This document shows, piece after piece, positions 24,386-33,131 of a DNA stretch of 33,769 nucleotides. This DNA comes from Bacillota bacterium (GTDB lineage: Bacteria > Bacillota > Limnochordia > DTU087), in NCBI GenBank assembly GCA_012798695.1, contig JAAZMR010000006.1, forward strand, positions 1-33,769. The letters are read 5' to 3'. The position numbers and the translations under genes were made by a program. Under the pieces are notes generated by a model. It had not been told where the DNA came from, did not search any database, and saw only the letters and a list, made by a program, of their open reading frames with translations. Each line of letters opens with the position of its first letter. Position 1 is the first letter of the stretch.

Positions 24386-25414
24386 ATGGGCTTACAAGTG
24401 GGGTTAACGTATAACCTCAAGTCTAACTATCCTCGTGCAATGCAATCCAGTGAAGATGCCGGTGCAGAGTATGAATCCCAAGAAACCGTGGAAGGCATTA
24501 TTGCCGCCCTGGAACAACTAGGGCATCAGGTTATTTGTTTGCCCTACCATCCCACCTTGCCCAGGAAACTTGAGTATCACCGGCTGGATCTGGTTTTCAA
24601 TGTCGCGGAAGGCTGGTCAGGTCGAAACCGGGAATCTCTAGTTCCAGCGCTGCTTGAGTTCTATAACCTACCTTATACAGGTTCGGACCCACTCACACTC
24701 GGTCTCACCCTAGACAAGTCTTTCTGCAAGAAAGTAGCTAGCGAGGCTGGTATCGCTACCGCTAAGGGAGTCCTCGTCCATACCCCCGATGATCGGCAAT
24801 TGGAAGAATTACAATATCCGATATTCATTAAACCCAATGCAGAAGGTTCCAGCAAAGGTATCCGCAACTGGTCTCGGATCGATACTCCTATCGAACTCAG
24901 GGAGAAACTGACCTGGCTCCTCGATACCTACCAGCAACCTGCCTTGGTGGAAGAGTTCTTGCCTGGACGAGAGTTCACTATTGCCTTGATCGGCAATAGG
25001 AATCCCTGTATCTTACCGATCATGGAGATCTTACCAGGGGAGCAATGCCCCCGGAATTCCCACTTTGTCTATTCATTTGAGACGAAAAGTGGCAATCTGG
25101 AACGGGTTTCGTGTCCCGCGGCAATTGAGCCACAATTGCTAGAAGCGCTTGAGCAAATGGCACTGCGGGTCTTCGCAGCCCTACAATGCCGAGATGTAGC
25201 CCGTATCGACATACGGCTAAACCGAGAGGGTCTCCCCTGTTTTCTGGAGGTCAATCCTCTCCCAGGCCTATCTAGTGTGAGTCTGTTGCCGCTGCAAGCC
25301 CAAGCTGCCGGGATCAGCTTCACTGAATTGATCAATGCTATCCTTTCGGCAGCCATTGAGCGTTATCCTCATTTGCAGAGTAAAGTTGGCTTGAAGGAGG
25401 CCGCGCTCGGCTGA
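24386..25414 (+). CDS. D-Ala-D-Ala-ligase-like ATP-grasp enzyme
   Basis: The 342-residue product has the Ddl fold. YTGSDPLTLGLTLDKSFCKK (about 92-111) and PIFIKPNAEGSSKGI near 150 form the ATP-binding parts; VEEFLPGREFTIALIG near 190 and RIDIRLNREG with LEVNPLPGLSSVSLLP near 270-300 give the Mg and oxyanion ligands. It joins a carboxylate and an amine with ATP. The usual Ddl start (GG-x-S-x-E-x-x-VS) is replaced by a Tyr/Asn/Glu-rich segment, so the first substrate may not be D-Ala. The stop is one base before the kamA-like gene, so the two are coupled. This suggests ligation of a beta-amino acid made by that enzyme. The ATG at 24386 has AAGGGTGG 5-6 nt upstream. Confidence 0.83.
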   Translation: MGLQVGLTYNLKSNYPRAMQSSEDAGAEYESQETVEGIIAALEQLGHQVICLPYHPTLPRKLEYHRLDLVFNVAEGWSGRNRESLVPALLEFYNLPYTGSDPLTLGLTLDKSFCKKVASEAGIATAKGVLVHTPDDRQLEELQYPIFIKPNAEGSSKGIRNWSRIDTPIELREKLTWLLDTYQQPALVEEFLPGREFTIALIGNRNPCILPIMEILPGEQCPRNSHFVYSFETKSGNLERVSCPAAIEPQLLEALEQMALRVFAALQCRDVARIDIRLNREGLPCFLEVNPLPGLSSVSLLPLQAQAAGISFTELINAILSAAIERYPHLQSKVGLKEAALG

Positions 25415-25415
25415 C

Positions 25416-26504
25416 ATGGAAACACTTGATAACTGGCAATGGCAGATGACCAATCGGATTACCAACATCTCGTCTTTACGAGACTATGTGAATATAAGTG
25501 AGCAAGAGGCCGGCGAGATCGCCGCTGCCGGGACGAAGTTTCACTGGGCCATAACCCCGTACTATGCCTCACTAATGGATAAGAAAGATACTCACTGCCC
25601 CATTCGAATGCAGGCCATACCTTCCATCCTTGAGCTAAGGAACCAAAGTGGTCTACAAGATCCCCTGCAAGAAGAGCAGCAATCCCCTACTCCGGGGTTG
25701 ATTCATCGCTACCCGGATAGGGTGGCTTTGACTGTCAGTTCTGAGTGTGCGATGTACTGCCGCCACTGCACCCGCAAGCGGTTTGTGGGTCAACCGGTAC
25801 AGCGTACCTCCTGGCAAGCCATTCAGCTGGGAATCGATTATATCAGAAGCACGGAATCCATCCGGGATGTGCTCATTACCGGTGGAGATCCCTTTATTCT
25901 ATCCAATGACCGGCTCGAACGGATACTAAAAACTTTACGAGCCATTGATCATGTGGAGATTATCCGATTTGGTACCAGAACACCGTGTACCATGCCCCAA
26001 AGGATCACCAATCAGCTCTGTGACATGCTGGCCAAATACCATCCCCTTTGGGTCAACACTCACTTCAACCATCCCAGGGAGTTGACGGAAGAGGCCGCCC
26101 AAGCGGCGCACCGGCTTCTAGGAGCTGGCATTCCTTTAGGCAATCAGAGTGTGTTACTAAGGGGAATCAATGACGATCTGGAGACAATGAAGAGCTTGCT
26201 GCATGGGCTCTTGAAGATGCGCATTAGGCCCTACTACCTGTATCAGTGTGACCGGATCATCGGGACAGAGCATTTCTGGACCCCCCTGAATACCGGTCTT
26301 GACCTAATCGATCATCTACAGGGCTACACCACTGGCTTGGCTGTACCGCAGTTCATTGTCGATAGCCCGCTGGGCAAGATCCCTCTTAGCCGTGCCAAGC
26401 TACTGGAGCTTAACGATAATCATGCGGTTTTAAGAAACTACGAAGGCCAGGTTATGACTATTCCCTGTGGGATAGAACCGGAATCAACCCGATTAGCTAT
26501 CTAG
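25416..26504 (+). CDS. KamA-family radical SAM aminomutase (lysine 2,3-aminomutase-like)
   Basis: The 362-residue product has the radical SAM motif CAMYCRHC (Cys 111, 115, 118) and the KamA-specific HCTRKR. In lysine 2,3-aminomutase, Asp293 and Asp330 hold the lysine side chain; both are present here (Asp 279 in QCDRI and Asp 316 in IVDSP), with the identical 37-residue spacing. The PLP lysine is kept (Lys 321) but the loop is shorter: SPLGK replaces APGGGGK, two residues fewer. The enzyme therefore probably converts L-lysine or a close analogue to a beta-amino acid using SAM, PLP and a [4Fe-4S] cluster. It is shorter than classical KamA (about 415 residues) and lacks part of the N-terminal region. 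It starts one base after the ATP-grasp gene stop. Confidence 0.87.
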   Translation: METLDNWQWQMTNRITNISSLRDYVNISEQEAGEIAAAGTKFHWAITPYYASLMDKKDTHCPIRMQAIPSILELRNQSGLQDPLQEEQQSPTPGLIHRYPDRVALTVSSECAMYCRHCTRKRFVGQPVQRTSWQAIQLGIDYIRSTESIRDVLITGGDPFILSNDRLERILKTLRAIDHVEIIRFGTRTPCTMPQRITNQLCDMLAKYHPLWVNTHFNHPRELTEEAAQAAHRLLGAGIPLGNQSVLLRGINDDLETMKSLLHGLLKMRIRPYYLYQCDRIIGTEHFWTPLNTGLDLIDHLQGYTTGLAVPQFIVDSPLGKIPLSRAKLLELNDNHAVLRNYEGQVMTIPCGIEPESTRLAI

Positions 26505-26657
26505 ATGGGATGCCCGAAAGTGACTAGATCAGGGCTCGGGCTGGACCCCGTTCAGGTGCAAACACTGCTCAAACAGAGCAGCAAATTCATGATGGCTATG
26601 GATGGGAATGGCTTCATCATGCCACGGGTGTCCGGAGGATATCAGATGTACTGCTAA
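26505..26657 (+). CDS. Possible 50-residue peptide directly after the kamA-like TAG stop
   Basis: Immediately after the TAG stop of the aminomutase gene, and in the same frame, an ATG opens 50 codons to a TAA. The peptide (MGCPKVTRSGLGLDPVQVQ at its start, Met-rich middle, YC end) shows no family. There is no ribosome site other than coupling to the upstream gene, so this may be chance. Confidence 0.2.
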   Translation: MGCPKVTRSGLGLDPVQVQTLLKQSSKFMMAMDGNGFIMPRVSGGYQMYC

Positions 26658-26757
26658 GATTGCCTTAATTCACAGCTCTTTGATGCACAAGCAGGAGTTC
26701 ATAAGTATATAGAGAAATATGGATCACCTAGTGTATCAAGGAAAGGAGTATGTGCAA

Positions 26758-27273
26758 GTGAGCGCCAAAAAACGGATTGCTGTTCTAGTAGAACGGGAAT
26801 ATGAAGATCTGGAGCTATGGTATCCTTACCTGCGCCTTGTGGAAGCAGGCTATGATGTTAGTGTTGTGGGACCCGAGGCTGATCAGGAATATCCGAGCAA
26901 ACACGGTTACCCCATCAAGGCCTGTATGGGCATGGCTGAGGGTAAAGACCAGGATTGGGACGCTGTGGTCATTCCCGGAGGCTGGGCGCCAGATCGGATG
27001 AGGATTCATCCTGAGATGGTCGAATTAGTACAAAAGACCAATCAGCGCAAAGGGATTGTGGCCGCCATCTGTCACGGCCCCTCACTGATGGTCTCAGCCG
27101 ATATCGTGCGGGGCAAGAAAGTGACTTCCTATGTGGCTATCAAAGATGATCTAGTCCACGCCGGCGGCAAATGGAGTGACGCCGAAGTAGTCACCGATGG
27201 AAATCTGATTACCTCCAGAACACCCCTAGACCTCGTGCCTTTCACCAAAGCGATTCTGGCTGCATTGCAATAG
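26758..27273 (+). CDS. DJ-1/PfpI family protein
   Basis: The 171-residue product matches the usual PfpI size. RIAVLVEREYEDLELWYPY carries the conserved acidic residue of the nucleophile site, and AAICHGPSLMVSADIVRGK near 110-125 has the nucleophile elbow with Cys-His. The PGGWAPD oxyanion loop is near 81. Members act as proteases, deglycases or stress proteins; the exact activity here is unknown. I chose the GTG at 26758, with AAGGAG 9 nt upstream, because it gives the standard N-terminus; a longer frame from 26719 adds 13 residues without a site. A strong hairpin follows. Confidence 0.85.
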   Translation: MSAKKRIAVLVEREYEDLELWYPYLRLVEAGYDVSVVGPEADQEYPSKHGYPIKACMGMAEGKDQDWDAVVIPGGWAPDRMRIHPEMVELVQKTNQRKGIVAAICHGPSLMVSADIVRGKKVTSYVAIKDDLVHAGGKWSDAEVVTDGNLITSRTPLDLVPFTKAILAALQ

Positions 27274-27280
27274 AGACTAA

Positions 27281-27312
27281 GAATACCAGGGCGATGGCTA
27301 GCCCTGGTATTC
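27281..27312. terminator. Bidirectional terminator between the PfpI and rtcB genes
   Basis: Perfect 12-bp stem gaataccagggc/gccctggtattc with an 8-nt loop, 8 nt past the PfpI stop and 27 nt from the rtcB stop on the opposite strand. T-rich bases (tccattattctt) follow on the plus strand. Confidence 0.85.
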
Positions 27313-27339
27313 TCCATTATTCTTCGAATTTGCTGCCCG

Positions 27340-28563
27340 CTACCCCTTCACTACCAGCACGGTTCTCAACCTGAGCACTGGTTCGATCAGATCCAGCTGG
27401 TTCTCGATCACTTCATCAATGTCTTTATAGGCCCACCTCGACTCCTCAGCTACATCAGAGCGCTTGCGTTTCCCCAAAGTCACATTCTGAGCCTGGAGAT
27501 CCTCTATTACTTCCTGCACACTAAATTGCTTGATGGCCTCATTTCTGCTCATCACACGGCCGGCTCCATGGGAGCAGCTGTGGAAAGATTCGGGATTGCC
27601 TATACCCCTAACGATATAGCTATAGGAACCCATAGCTCCGGGAATAATCCCATATTCATCTTTTCCGGCCCGAATAGCGCCTTTGCGGTGCAGCCATACT
27701 TGCTTGCCAAAATGAGTCTCCAGAGCAGCATAGTTATGGTGGGCATTGATCTCCAGATCTATCCGCACATCATCGATGCCAGCATGTCTGGCCAAATTGT
27801 CAAAGAGGATCTCCTGGACACGCTGCATCATCATGTGCCGATTCTCTCTGGCAAAGTCTAGAGCCATGTTCATCCACTGGATATATGCCTGCCCCTCCGG
27901 TGTGTCCATAGGCAGGTAAGCCAACTGCCACTGGGGTGGCACCGGCGCAGAAAGCTGCGCATTTAGGGAGCGAGCTTGCTTATTGAAGGTTCTACAGATC
28001 TGGAATCCCAGATTGCGGGAACCTGAATGCACCATAATGGCTAGCCTGCCCTCATCATCAACCTGTAGTTCAATGAAGTGGTTGCCACCTCCCAAGGTGC
28101 CTAACTGGTAGTAAGCTCTCTCGATCTGCTTTTCCAGTCCCGACATGCGGGGTGTGGGAGGTTCGAAGTCATCCAAAATCCTGGATTCCTGCGGCTGTTT
28201 TTGATGAGAGAAACCAGTGGGGATACTCCTCATAATGTCTCCCACGATTCTCTGAGCTAATGTACTGTCATTGACTCGGACCTCGCTAAGCACGTCCGCA
28301 CTTATATTGAGATGCGCGAAAGCTACTCCACATCCGATATCATTGCCGACAGCATTGGGGATAATCGCATCCTCTGCTGCCAAAACGCCCCCGATGGGCA
28401 TGCCATAACCTGTATGACAATCTGGTAGAAGGACTACATGCCGAAAGGTAAATGGCAAGTTGGCTAAGTTGATCGCTTGTTCCATGCAACTTGATTCAAT
28501 CTCCGATTTGTCTCGGAGCCATACCTTAATAGGTTTTTTCCCTGCATCTGGCAATACAAACAC
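27340..28563 (-). CDS. rtcB: RNA-splicing ligase RtcB family
   Basis: The 407-residue product matches RtcB in length and motifs. The metal and guanylation residues of E. coli RtcB are all present: NDIGCG (Asp, Cys), GTLGGGNHFIEL (His), HSGSR (His), NAHHNYA (His) and CSHGAGR with the His that becomes guanylated. RtcB joins 2',3'-cyclic-phosphate or 3'-phosphate ends to 5'-OH ends using GTP and Mn, in tRNA or rRNA repair. No RtcA or archease gene is adjacent. The start is GTG at 28563, with a strong AGGAGGTGG about 8 nt upstream; an in-frame TTG downstream is less likely. Convergent with the PfpI gene. The call is firm; the RNA substrate is not known. Confidence 0.93.
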   Translation of the reverse strand: MFVLPDAGKKPIKVWLRDKSEIESSCMEQAINLANLPFTFRHVVLLPDCHTGYGMPIGGVLAAEDAIIPNAVGNDIGCGVAFAHLNISADVLSEVRVNDSTLAQRIVGDIMRSIPTGFSHQKQPQESRILDDFEPPTPRMSGLEKQIERAYYQLGTLGGGNHFIELQVDDEGRLAIMVHSGSRNLGFQICRTFNKQARSLNAQLSAPVPPQWQLAYLPMDTPEGQAYIQWMNMALDFARENRHMMMQRVQEILFDNLARHAGIDDVRIDLEINAHHNYAALETHFGKQVWLHRKGAIRAGKDEYGIIPGAMGSYSYIVRGIGNPESFHSCSHGAGRVMSRNEAIKQFSVQEVIEDLQAQNVTLGKRKRSDVAEESRWAYKDIDEVIENQLDLIEPVLRLRTVLVVKG

Positions 28564-28780
28564 TCAAAACCCACCTCCTGGTGCAGGCAAAATGGTTTAT
28601 CCCGTGAGAATAAACCCAACCTTGATTACCCCATCTTTAGATCTCGATGTTCAGTGTCATGAAAGCTGTGTGGTCCTACGTGGAGTGCTTGCAGTTACGA
28701 GGTCTACTGGCAGATACAGGGTATCATGGAATAAGCTCCAATGCAAATAGGAACCTCTTAGCCAAATGCCTCGGCTGGTT

Positions 28781-29587
28781 CTACGCGAGGTGCTGCTTGA
28801 GCCACTCTAGGCCCTTGCGATAGCCTGCGGCTGAATCAGTGCGCCCCTCATATTCAACACACCATACTCCCTGGTAGCCCACCTGCTTGAGACAATCGAT
28901 GGCCCACTGTAGATCGATCTCACCTTCACCTAAAGCCGTCCCTTCATAATCAGCTAGGCTATTGCGGCCATCCTTCATATGCACATGTAGTACCCAAGGA
29001 GCGATCTTCTCATAGAACTGATTGACCACATCCAAGGTATGGTCGGCCCACCGGTAGTTCATTGTATCTAGATTGGCACCTATGTGCTTGCTGCCTACTG
29101 CCTGGAAGATCGTTATCTGCCTATCGGCATCATTCGTTACCAGACCGTGGTTGTCTAGAGCAAATCTGAAATCTTCCTCCTCGATAAACTCACGGCAGCG
29201 GCTGAAGCCTTCAATCATCAAATCCATCCATTCGGCCTCATCGACTCCCTCTTTCGGCCAGCCTCCATCGACCCGAAGAGTGCGGGTACCACAAATCCTC
29301 GCCAGGTAACAAACCTGCTTGATGCGCTCAACTTGAAAATCCATCGCCTCTGCACTAGTGACCAGGAAATCATTTTGAGCAGCGATGGCCGAAGCCTTCA
29401 TTCCCCGCTCATCCAGCATAGCCTTGACTCTTCTGGCTGACTCCGTACCCTCATCGAAGCTCTGCCCTTTTTCCCAAATATCCTCAGCCATAAGTTCTAC
29501 ATACTCAAAACCCGTCTGAGCAGCATAGTCCAGAAAATGTTCCAAACTCCCGGGAAAGTTGTAATGAACCAACCCCAATTTCAGCAT
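28781..29587 (-). CDS. Sugar phosphate isomerase/epimerase (xylose isomerase-like TIM barrel)
   Basis: The 268-residue product has the AP-endonuclease-2/IolE-type TIM barrel pattern: LGLVHYNFPGSLEHFLDYAA at the start, FEYVELMAED, KASAIAAQNDF, FALDNHGLVT near 160, GANLDTMNY near 185, WVLHVHMKDG near 212 and VWCVEYEG near 248. The Glu, Asp, His and Glu residues on the strands are usual metal ligands, so a divalent-metal isomerase or epimerase of a sugar or inositol derivative is likely; the substrate is unknown. The ATG at 29587 has GGGAGGGAG upstream, six codons inside the longer frame. A second member of this family lies at the right end of the window. Confidence 0.82.
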   Translation of the reverse strand: MLKLGLVHYNFPGSLEHFLDYAAQTGFEYVELMAEDIWEKGQSFDEGTESARRVKAMLDERGMKASAIAAQNDFLVTSAEAMDFQVERIKQVCYLARICGTRTLRVDGGWPKEGVDEAEWMDLMIEGFSRCREFIEEEDFRFALDNHGLVTNDADRQITIFQAVGSKHIGANLDTMNYRWADHTLDVVNQFYEKIAPWVLHVHMKDGRNSLADYEGTALGEGEIDLQWAIDCLKQVGYQGVWCVEYEGRTDSAAGYRKGLEWLKQHLA

Positions 29588-29737
29588 TGCCAATCTCCCT
29601 CCCAAATCATGCTTGTGTGTTCATCTTCGGCGTGCCCGCCCTGGTACCTGCCCCAACCCAGCTGCTAGTTATTCGATATTACCATTTGTCTGAAGGATTA
29701 TTGATAAGTTACGAGAAATCAGTGCACTGAGGCCAAT

Positions 29738-29761
29738 GGCAACCCTGTTTTGGGTGCCTTT
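29738..29761 (+). other. Small hairpin in the leader of the glycosidase-like gene
   Basis: ggca-ccc pairs with gggtgcc, with one bulged A, followed by TTT. It lies about 50 nt before the gene start and might act as an attenuator or as an end point of upstream transcription. The stem is short, so it may be chance. Confidence 0.25.
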
Positions 29762-29811
29762 CAGCTGGTGACATGCATCTTCAGACCCATTGCTTAAGGG
29801 AGATGCTGAAT

Positions 29812-30954
29812 ATGCAGCTTTGGATGTTTAGCCCCTCAACTGATATGCAAGCCATGACAATGCTGCACAGTGTTGGGATCAAGACTGTCGTGGCCAGCCA
29901 TCAGGCTCTACACACCCTAATCGATCAGTCTTTTGCGACCTATGCCACCGTACATGCCTTCCCAGCCACCGGAGGGGACACGGAGGTAACCATCGATATC
30001 TATGGTCATTCCTTTGAGTGGTTTAGTTCAGGGTGCCCCAATTCACCCGCGATTCGCGACCGATTTTATCACCAACTAGAGCAGATACTATCAGACCGGG
30101 TCAAGGGTGTTTTTCTCGATGGAGTGCGTTTCCCTTCACCGGCTTCGTGTTTGGTCAAAAGCAACTTCTTTAGTTGTTTTTGCCCTCACTGCCAAGAGGA
30201 TATGACTGCCCGAGGGTATGACCGAAAAGCCATCATGAACGATGTGCGGAAAGCGACGGATCTGATGCTTAGCGGTTCATCTGCCATATTACAAAGGTGG
30301 CTTAGGGCCCTATACTCTCCCTCGGGGTGGCTCACCCTGCAAGCCGCATACCCGGGGCTGCTGGCCTGGTTCCGCTACCGCGCAGATTGTATTACATCCT
30401 TCATTCAGGAGCTCTCCGGCTGGATGAGTAGGCATTATCCCGAAAAGGAACTAGCAGCCTTTTTGTTTCAACCTTGCCTAGCCTACCTAGTAGGACAAGA
30501 TTATCGTAGGCTATCCCCGTATCTAGATATCGTCTCACCCATGATCTACCGCAACTATCCCCACCAGCCAGGTCCAGCCACGATTAACCAGGAGATCATG
30601 GCTATCGCCACTCTCCTACGAGAAAATACTAACTTGCCTCTTGCCCAGTGCTTGGAGGATCTTTTGTGCATTTTCGGATTAGAGATTGAAGGGGAGCTGG
30701 CGCAGGGTTCGAAAGGTCTGATCAGTATGCCGATTAACCATGTCGCAGAAGAGACGTTGGCTGCCGCCGCTTTGTCTAGTCCGAGAAGCAAAGTTGTGCC
30801 GATCATCTGGGCGGGAGATGAGCGGCTCCCCGAAGCTATTACCAGCTTGAGGGAGATCGGTGTTGAGCACTGTATTCTTTTTAGCTATGAAGCAGGGGCG
30901 GCTGCGCATGAAGACTATTTCCCTGAGATACTAGCAGACGGAGTGCGGCCATAG
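29812..30954 (+). CDS. Glycoside-hydrolase-like TIM-barrel protein, unknown substrate
   Basis: The 380-residue product has no signal peptide, so it is cytoplasmic. GVFLDGVRFPSP near 100-112, then CFCPHCQEDM with a CxCxxC group near 125-135, matches a pattern seen in uncharacterised glycosidase-type TIM barrels, in which the strand-end Asp (FLDG) is a putative acid and a Cys/His knot follows. YLDIVSPMIYRNYPHQPG near 243-262 is another strand-end motif of this group. Repeated alpha/beta units support the barrel. Catalysis and substrate are not known, and a non-catalytic role is possible. I chose the ATG at 29812, with AAGGGAG 9 nt upstream; earlier in-frame ATGs at 29773 and 29803 lack a spaced site. 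Divergent from the isomerase/epimerase gene. Confidence 0.65.
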   Translation: MQLWMFSPSTDMQAMTMLHSVGIKTVVASHQALHTLIDQSFATYATVHAFPATGGDTEVTIDIYGHSFEWFSSGCPNSPAIRDRFYHQLEQILSDRVKGVFLDGVRFPSPASCLVKSNFFSCFCPHCQEDMTARGYDRKAIMNDVRKATDLMLSGSSAILQRWLRALYSPSGWLTLQAAYPGLLAWFRYRADCITSFIQELSGWMSRHYPEKELAAFLFQPCLAYLVGQDYRRLSPYLDIVSPMIYRNYPHQPGPATINQEIMAIATLLRENTNLPLAQCLEDLLCIFGLEIEGELAQGSKGLISMPINHVAEETLAAAALSSPRSKVVPIIWAGDERLPEAITSLREIGVEHCILFSYEAGAAAHEDYFPEILADGVRP

Positions 30955-30991
30955 ACCGTCACTTGTTCAGGTATTGGACCACCCACTCGTA

Positions 30992-31744
30992 TCACTTCAT
31001 GGCCACAATGAAAACTCTTCCGACTGTCTCTGGCTGATCAATAGGTACAGCCAACGCCTCAGCACGTGCAAAATGAACCTGACGCCATCCAATCTCCAGA
31101 AGCAGCTCCCGAACCCGCTCCATCTCGAATGCGGTACTAAAGGCTGTCTGTTCGAAGCGCTCGAATAGGCCGTCCGCGGTAGGGATGAAACCAGTGATTT
31201 TCACCCAGCCCTTGCCGCTCTTACTGTCAAAAATGCCACTATTGATAATGAGTGCATCTTCGCTGTCATCAACACTAACCCCATTCCAGCGCTTGAGGCC
31301 AAGACGGGTATTCAGATCAAAGATAAAAACACCATTACAAACTCTAAATACCCTTTGGAAGCACTGCTTCAATGCCTGTTCATCGGCTAGATGGTTAAGG
31401 GCATCAAATGTAGAAGTCACTAGACCAAAGCGCTCATCGAGGGTAAAGCTCGTGGCATCCGCCTGGATGAACGTAGCGACTCCAGCATCTATGTATTCCC
31501 GCGCATTCTCCTTGGCAAAGCTCAGCATTGGTTCCGACAAGTCAATACCGACAACCCTGTACCCTTGCTGCAGGAAGTGGACAGCCAGTTGGCCTGTGCC
31601 ACAGCACAGATCGAGTAGTGTTTTCTCGATCTCACCCTTGGCAGTTGCCTCATAGAACTTTTGAATATCCGGTGCCACTTGCCGAGCAAAGCCGGACCAC
31701 CAGGTGTTGTAGGCTTTTGCAAAACTGGAACTATATGCTTGCAT
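30992..31744 (-). CDS. Class I SAM-dependent methyltransferase
   Basis: The 250-residue product has motif I LLDLCCGTGQLA (about 43-54), the acidic end of strand 2 VVGIDLSEPML near 64-74, QADATSF near 93 and STFDALNHLAD near 110, which fits the Methyltransf_25 small-molecule group. The C-terminal half has strands without further domain. The substrate is not known. GGGAGAGGGGAGAG precedes the ATG by about 7 nt. Its end is 38 nt from the end of the convergent glycosidase-like gene. Confidence 0.8.
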   Translation of the reverse strand: MQAYSSSFAKAYNTWWSGFARQVAPDIQKFYEATAKGEIEKTLLDLCCGTGQLAVHFLQQGYRVVGIDLSEPMLSFAKENAREYIDAGVATFIQADATSFTLDERFGLVTSTFDALNHLADEQALKQCFQRVFRVCNGVFIFDLNTRLGLKRWNGVSVDDSEDALIINSGIFDSKSGKGWVKITGFIPTADGLFERFEQTAFSTAFEMERVRELLLEIGWRQVHFARAEALAVPIDQPETVGRVFIVAMK

Positions 31745-32061
31745 CGCTGATCTCTCCCCTCTCCCTATCTAGCTGCCATGTACGTACGCCGGCCAACCCC
31801 TGAACCTATGGAATGGAACCACCTGGCGATCTCTTCTTCCTAAATCATCCTTTTCCGTTCTGGCTTGATGTTTCTGCACGTGCGCCGCCGCACCTCTTTT
31901 CCTGAGACCAATTTGCGCAGATAGCTGCTGGGCTTGGTACAGGGCTTATCTCAGGCACGGCAGGATAAGACCCAATGCTTAGTAAAGATTATGATTGTAG
32001 GAGCATATTCGGCTAATCCTTTGCGGAGTTGATTCTTCTCAAGAAAGGAGCTCTTGTTGCC
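31745..32061. other. Intergenic region before the PflX-like gene
   Basis: About 320 bp between divergent genes. I found no convincing gene, RNA or repeat. A TATGAT near 31990 could be a -10 box for the plus-strand gene, but no matching -35 is seen. Confidence 0.35.
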
Positions 32062-32979
32062 ATGAACTCACTTAACCCTACTGTCCCAGGCTACCTTGAC
32101 CTCCACAGTGCCGGGGAACTAGAACGTCGAGCCGAGGAAGCTGTCCGCAGGCTATCTGATTGTACTATCTGTGCACAAGTCTGTAAGGTGAATCGACTTG
32201 ATGGGGAGCTGGGGGTTTGCCGGACAGGTAGATTGGCTCTGGTATCTAGCTATGGCCAACACTATGGAGAAGAAGCTGTCTTGGTGGGAATGGGAGGCTC
32301 TGGTACCATTTTCTTCGCTAACTGCAATCTGGCTTGTGTGTTTTGTCAAAATTACGATATCAGTGCATATGGAGCCGGGCGAGAAACGTCAAGCCGGAGG
32401 TTGGCTGACATGATGTCAAGCCTACAAGCACAGGGCTGCCACAATATCAATTTGGTTTCCCCAAGCCACGTAGTACCGCAAATACTAGAGGCACTTGTCC
32501 TAGCCGCAGATGATGGCCTAGAACTACCGATTGTCTATAATACAGGTGGATATGATGCACTGCCCACACTGAAATTACTCGAGGGTGTAGTGGATATCTA
32601 CATGCCGGACTTCAAGTTCGCTGATAACGGGGCCGGTGAACGACTGACCGGTGCTCGAGGTTACGCAACCGTGGCGCGGGCCGCAATCAAAGAAATGCAC
32701 CGCCAAGTCGGTGACTTGATCACAGATGAGAGTGGTATTGCTCTCCGAGGGATGATTTTACGCCATCTGGTCATGCCCGGCCATCTAGACGATACCCGCA
32801 AGATCATGGAATTTGTATCCCATGAAATATCCCCAGATACTTATGTCAACGTAATGGGTCAATACCATCCCACCCATCTAGCAGCCACATGCCCCAAGAT
32901 AAATCGTCGCCTGAAACGCTCAGAGCACCATGAGGCTATTGCGATCGCCCACAAGGCAGGTTTACATCGATTTGGCTAA
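32062..32979 (+). CDS. PflX-like radical SAM protein (COG1313 type)
   Basis: The 305-residue product has the radical SAM motif CNLACVFCQNYDIS (CxxxCxxC, near 90-103), preceded by GSGTIFFAN. The N-terminal CTICAQVCKVNRLDGELGVC has four Cys and is conserved in COG1313 proteins, suggesting a second metal or Fe-S site. LPIVYNTGGYD, VDIYMPDFKFAD and RHLVMPGHLDDT are typical of PflX-type proteins, related to pyruvate formate-lyase activase. They are activase-like, but their target is not established; no glycyl-radical enzyme is adjacent. The ATG at 32062 has AAAGGAG about 11 nt upstream; a start at 32029 is in frame but lies before that site. Confidence 0.85.
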   Translation: MNSLNPTVPGYLDLHSAGELERRAEEAVRRLSDCTICAQVCKVNRLDGELGVCRTGRLALVSSYGQHYGEEAVLVGMGGSGTIFFANCNLACVFCQNYDISAYGAGRETSSRRLADMMSSLQAQGCHNINLVSPSHVVPQILEALVLAADDGLELPIVYNTGGYDALPTLKLLEGVVDIYMPDFKFADNGAGERLTGARGYATVARAAIKEMHRQVGDLITDESGIALRGMILRHLVMPGHLDDTRKIMEFVSHEISPDTYVNVMGQYHPTHLAATCPKINRRLKRSEHHEAIAIAHKAGLHRFG

Positions 32980-33131
32980 CTAGGGTGAGCCGCTGTACCT
33001 TCTATCAGTTGAGCAACAAGAGTCTCCGATTAACTACAGAGACCTCAGTTCCTGCACGGTCTCCAATGTTGACTGAGCCAGGAAATGAGGTCTTCTTGGA
33101 GATCCAGTCGAAGGATATCAGGATATAGCTC

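Noticed and set aside
29718-29731. Palindrome cagtgcactg as an operator
   Set aside because: Only 10 bp, without a second copy or clear promoter next to it.
32980-33060. tRNA-like segment on the minus strand (ctcaactgatagaagg)
   Set aside because: Resembles a D-arm, but no acceptor stem, TTC loop or proper anticodon arm can be formed.
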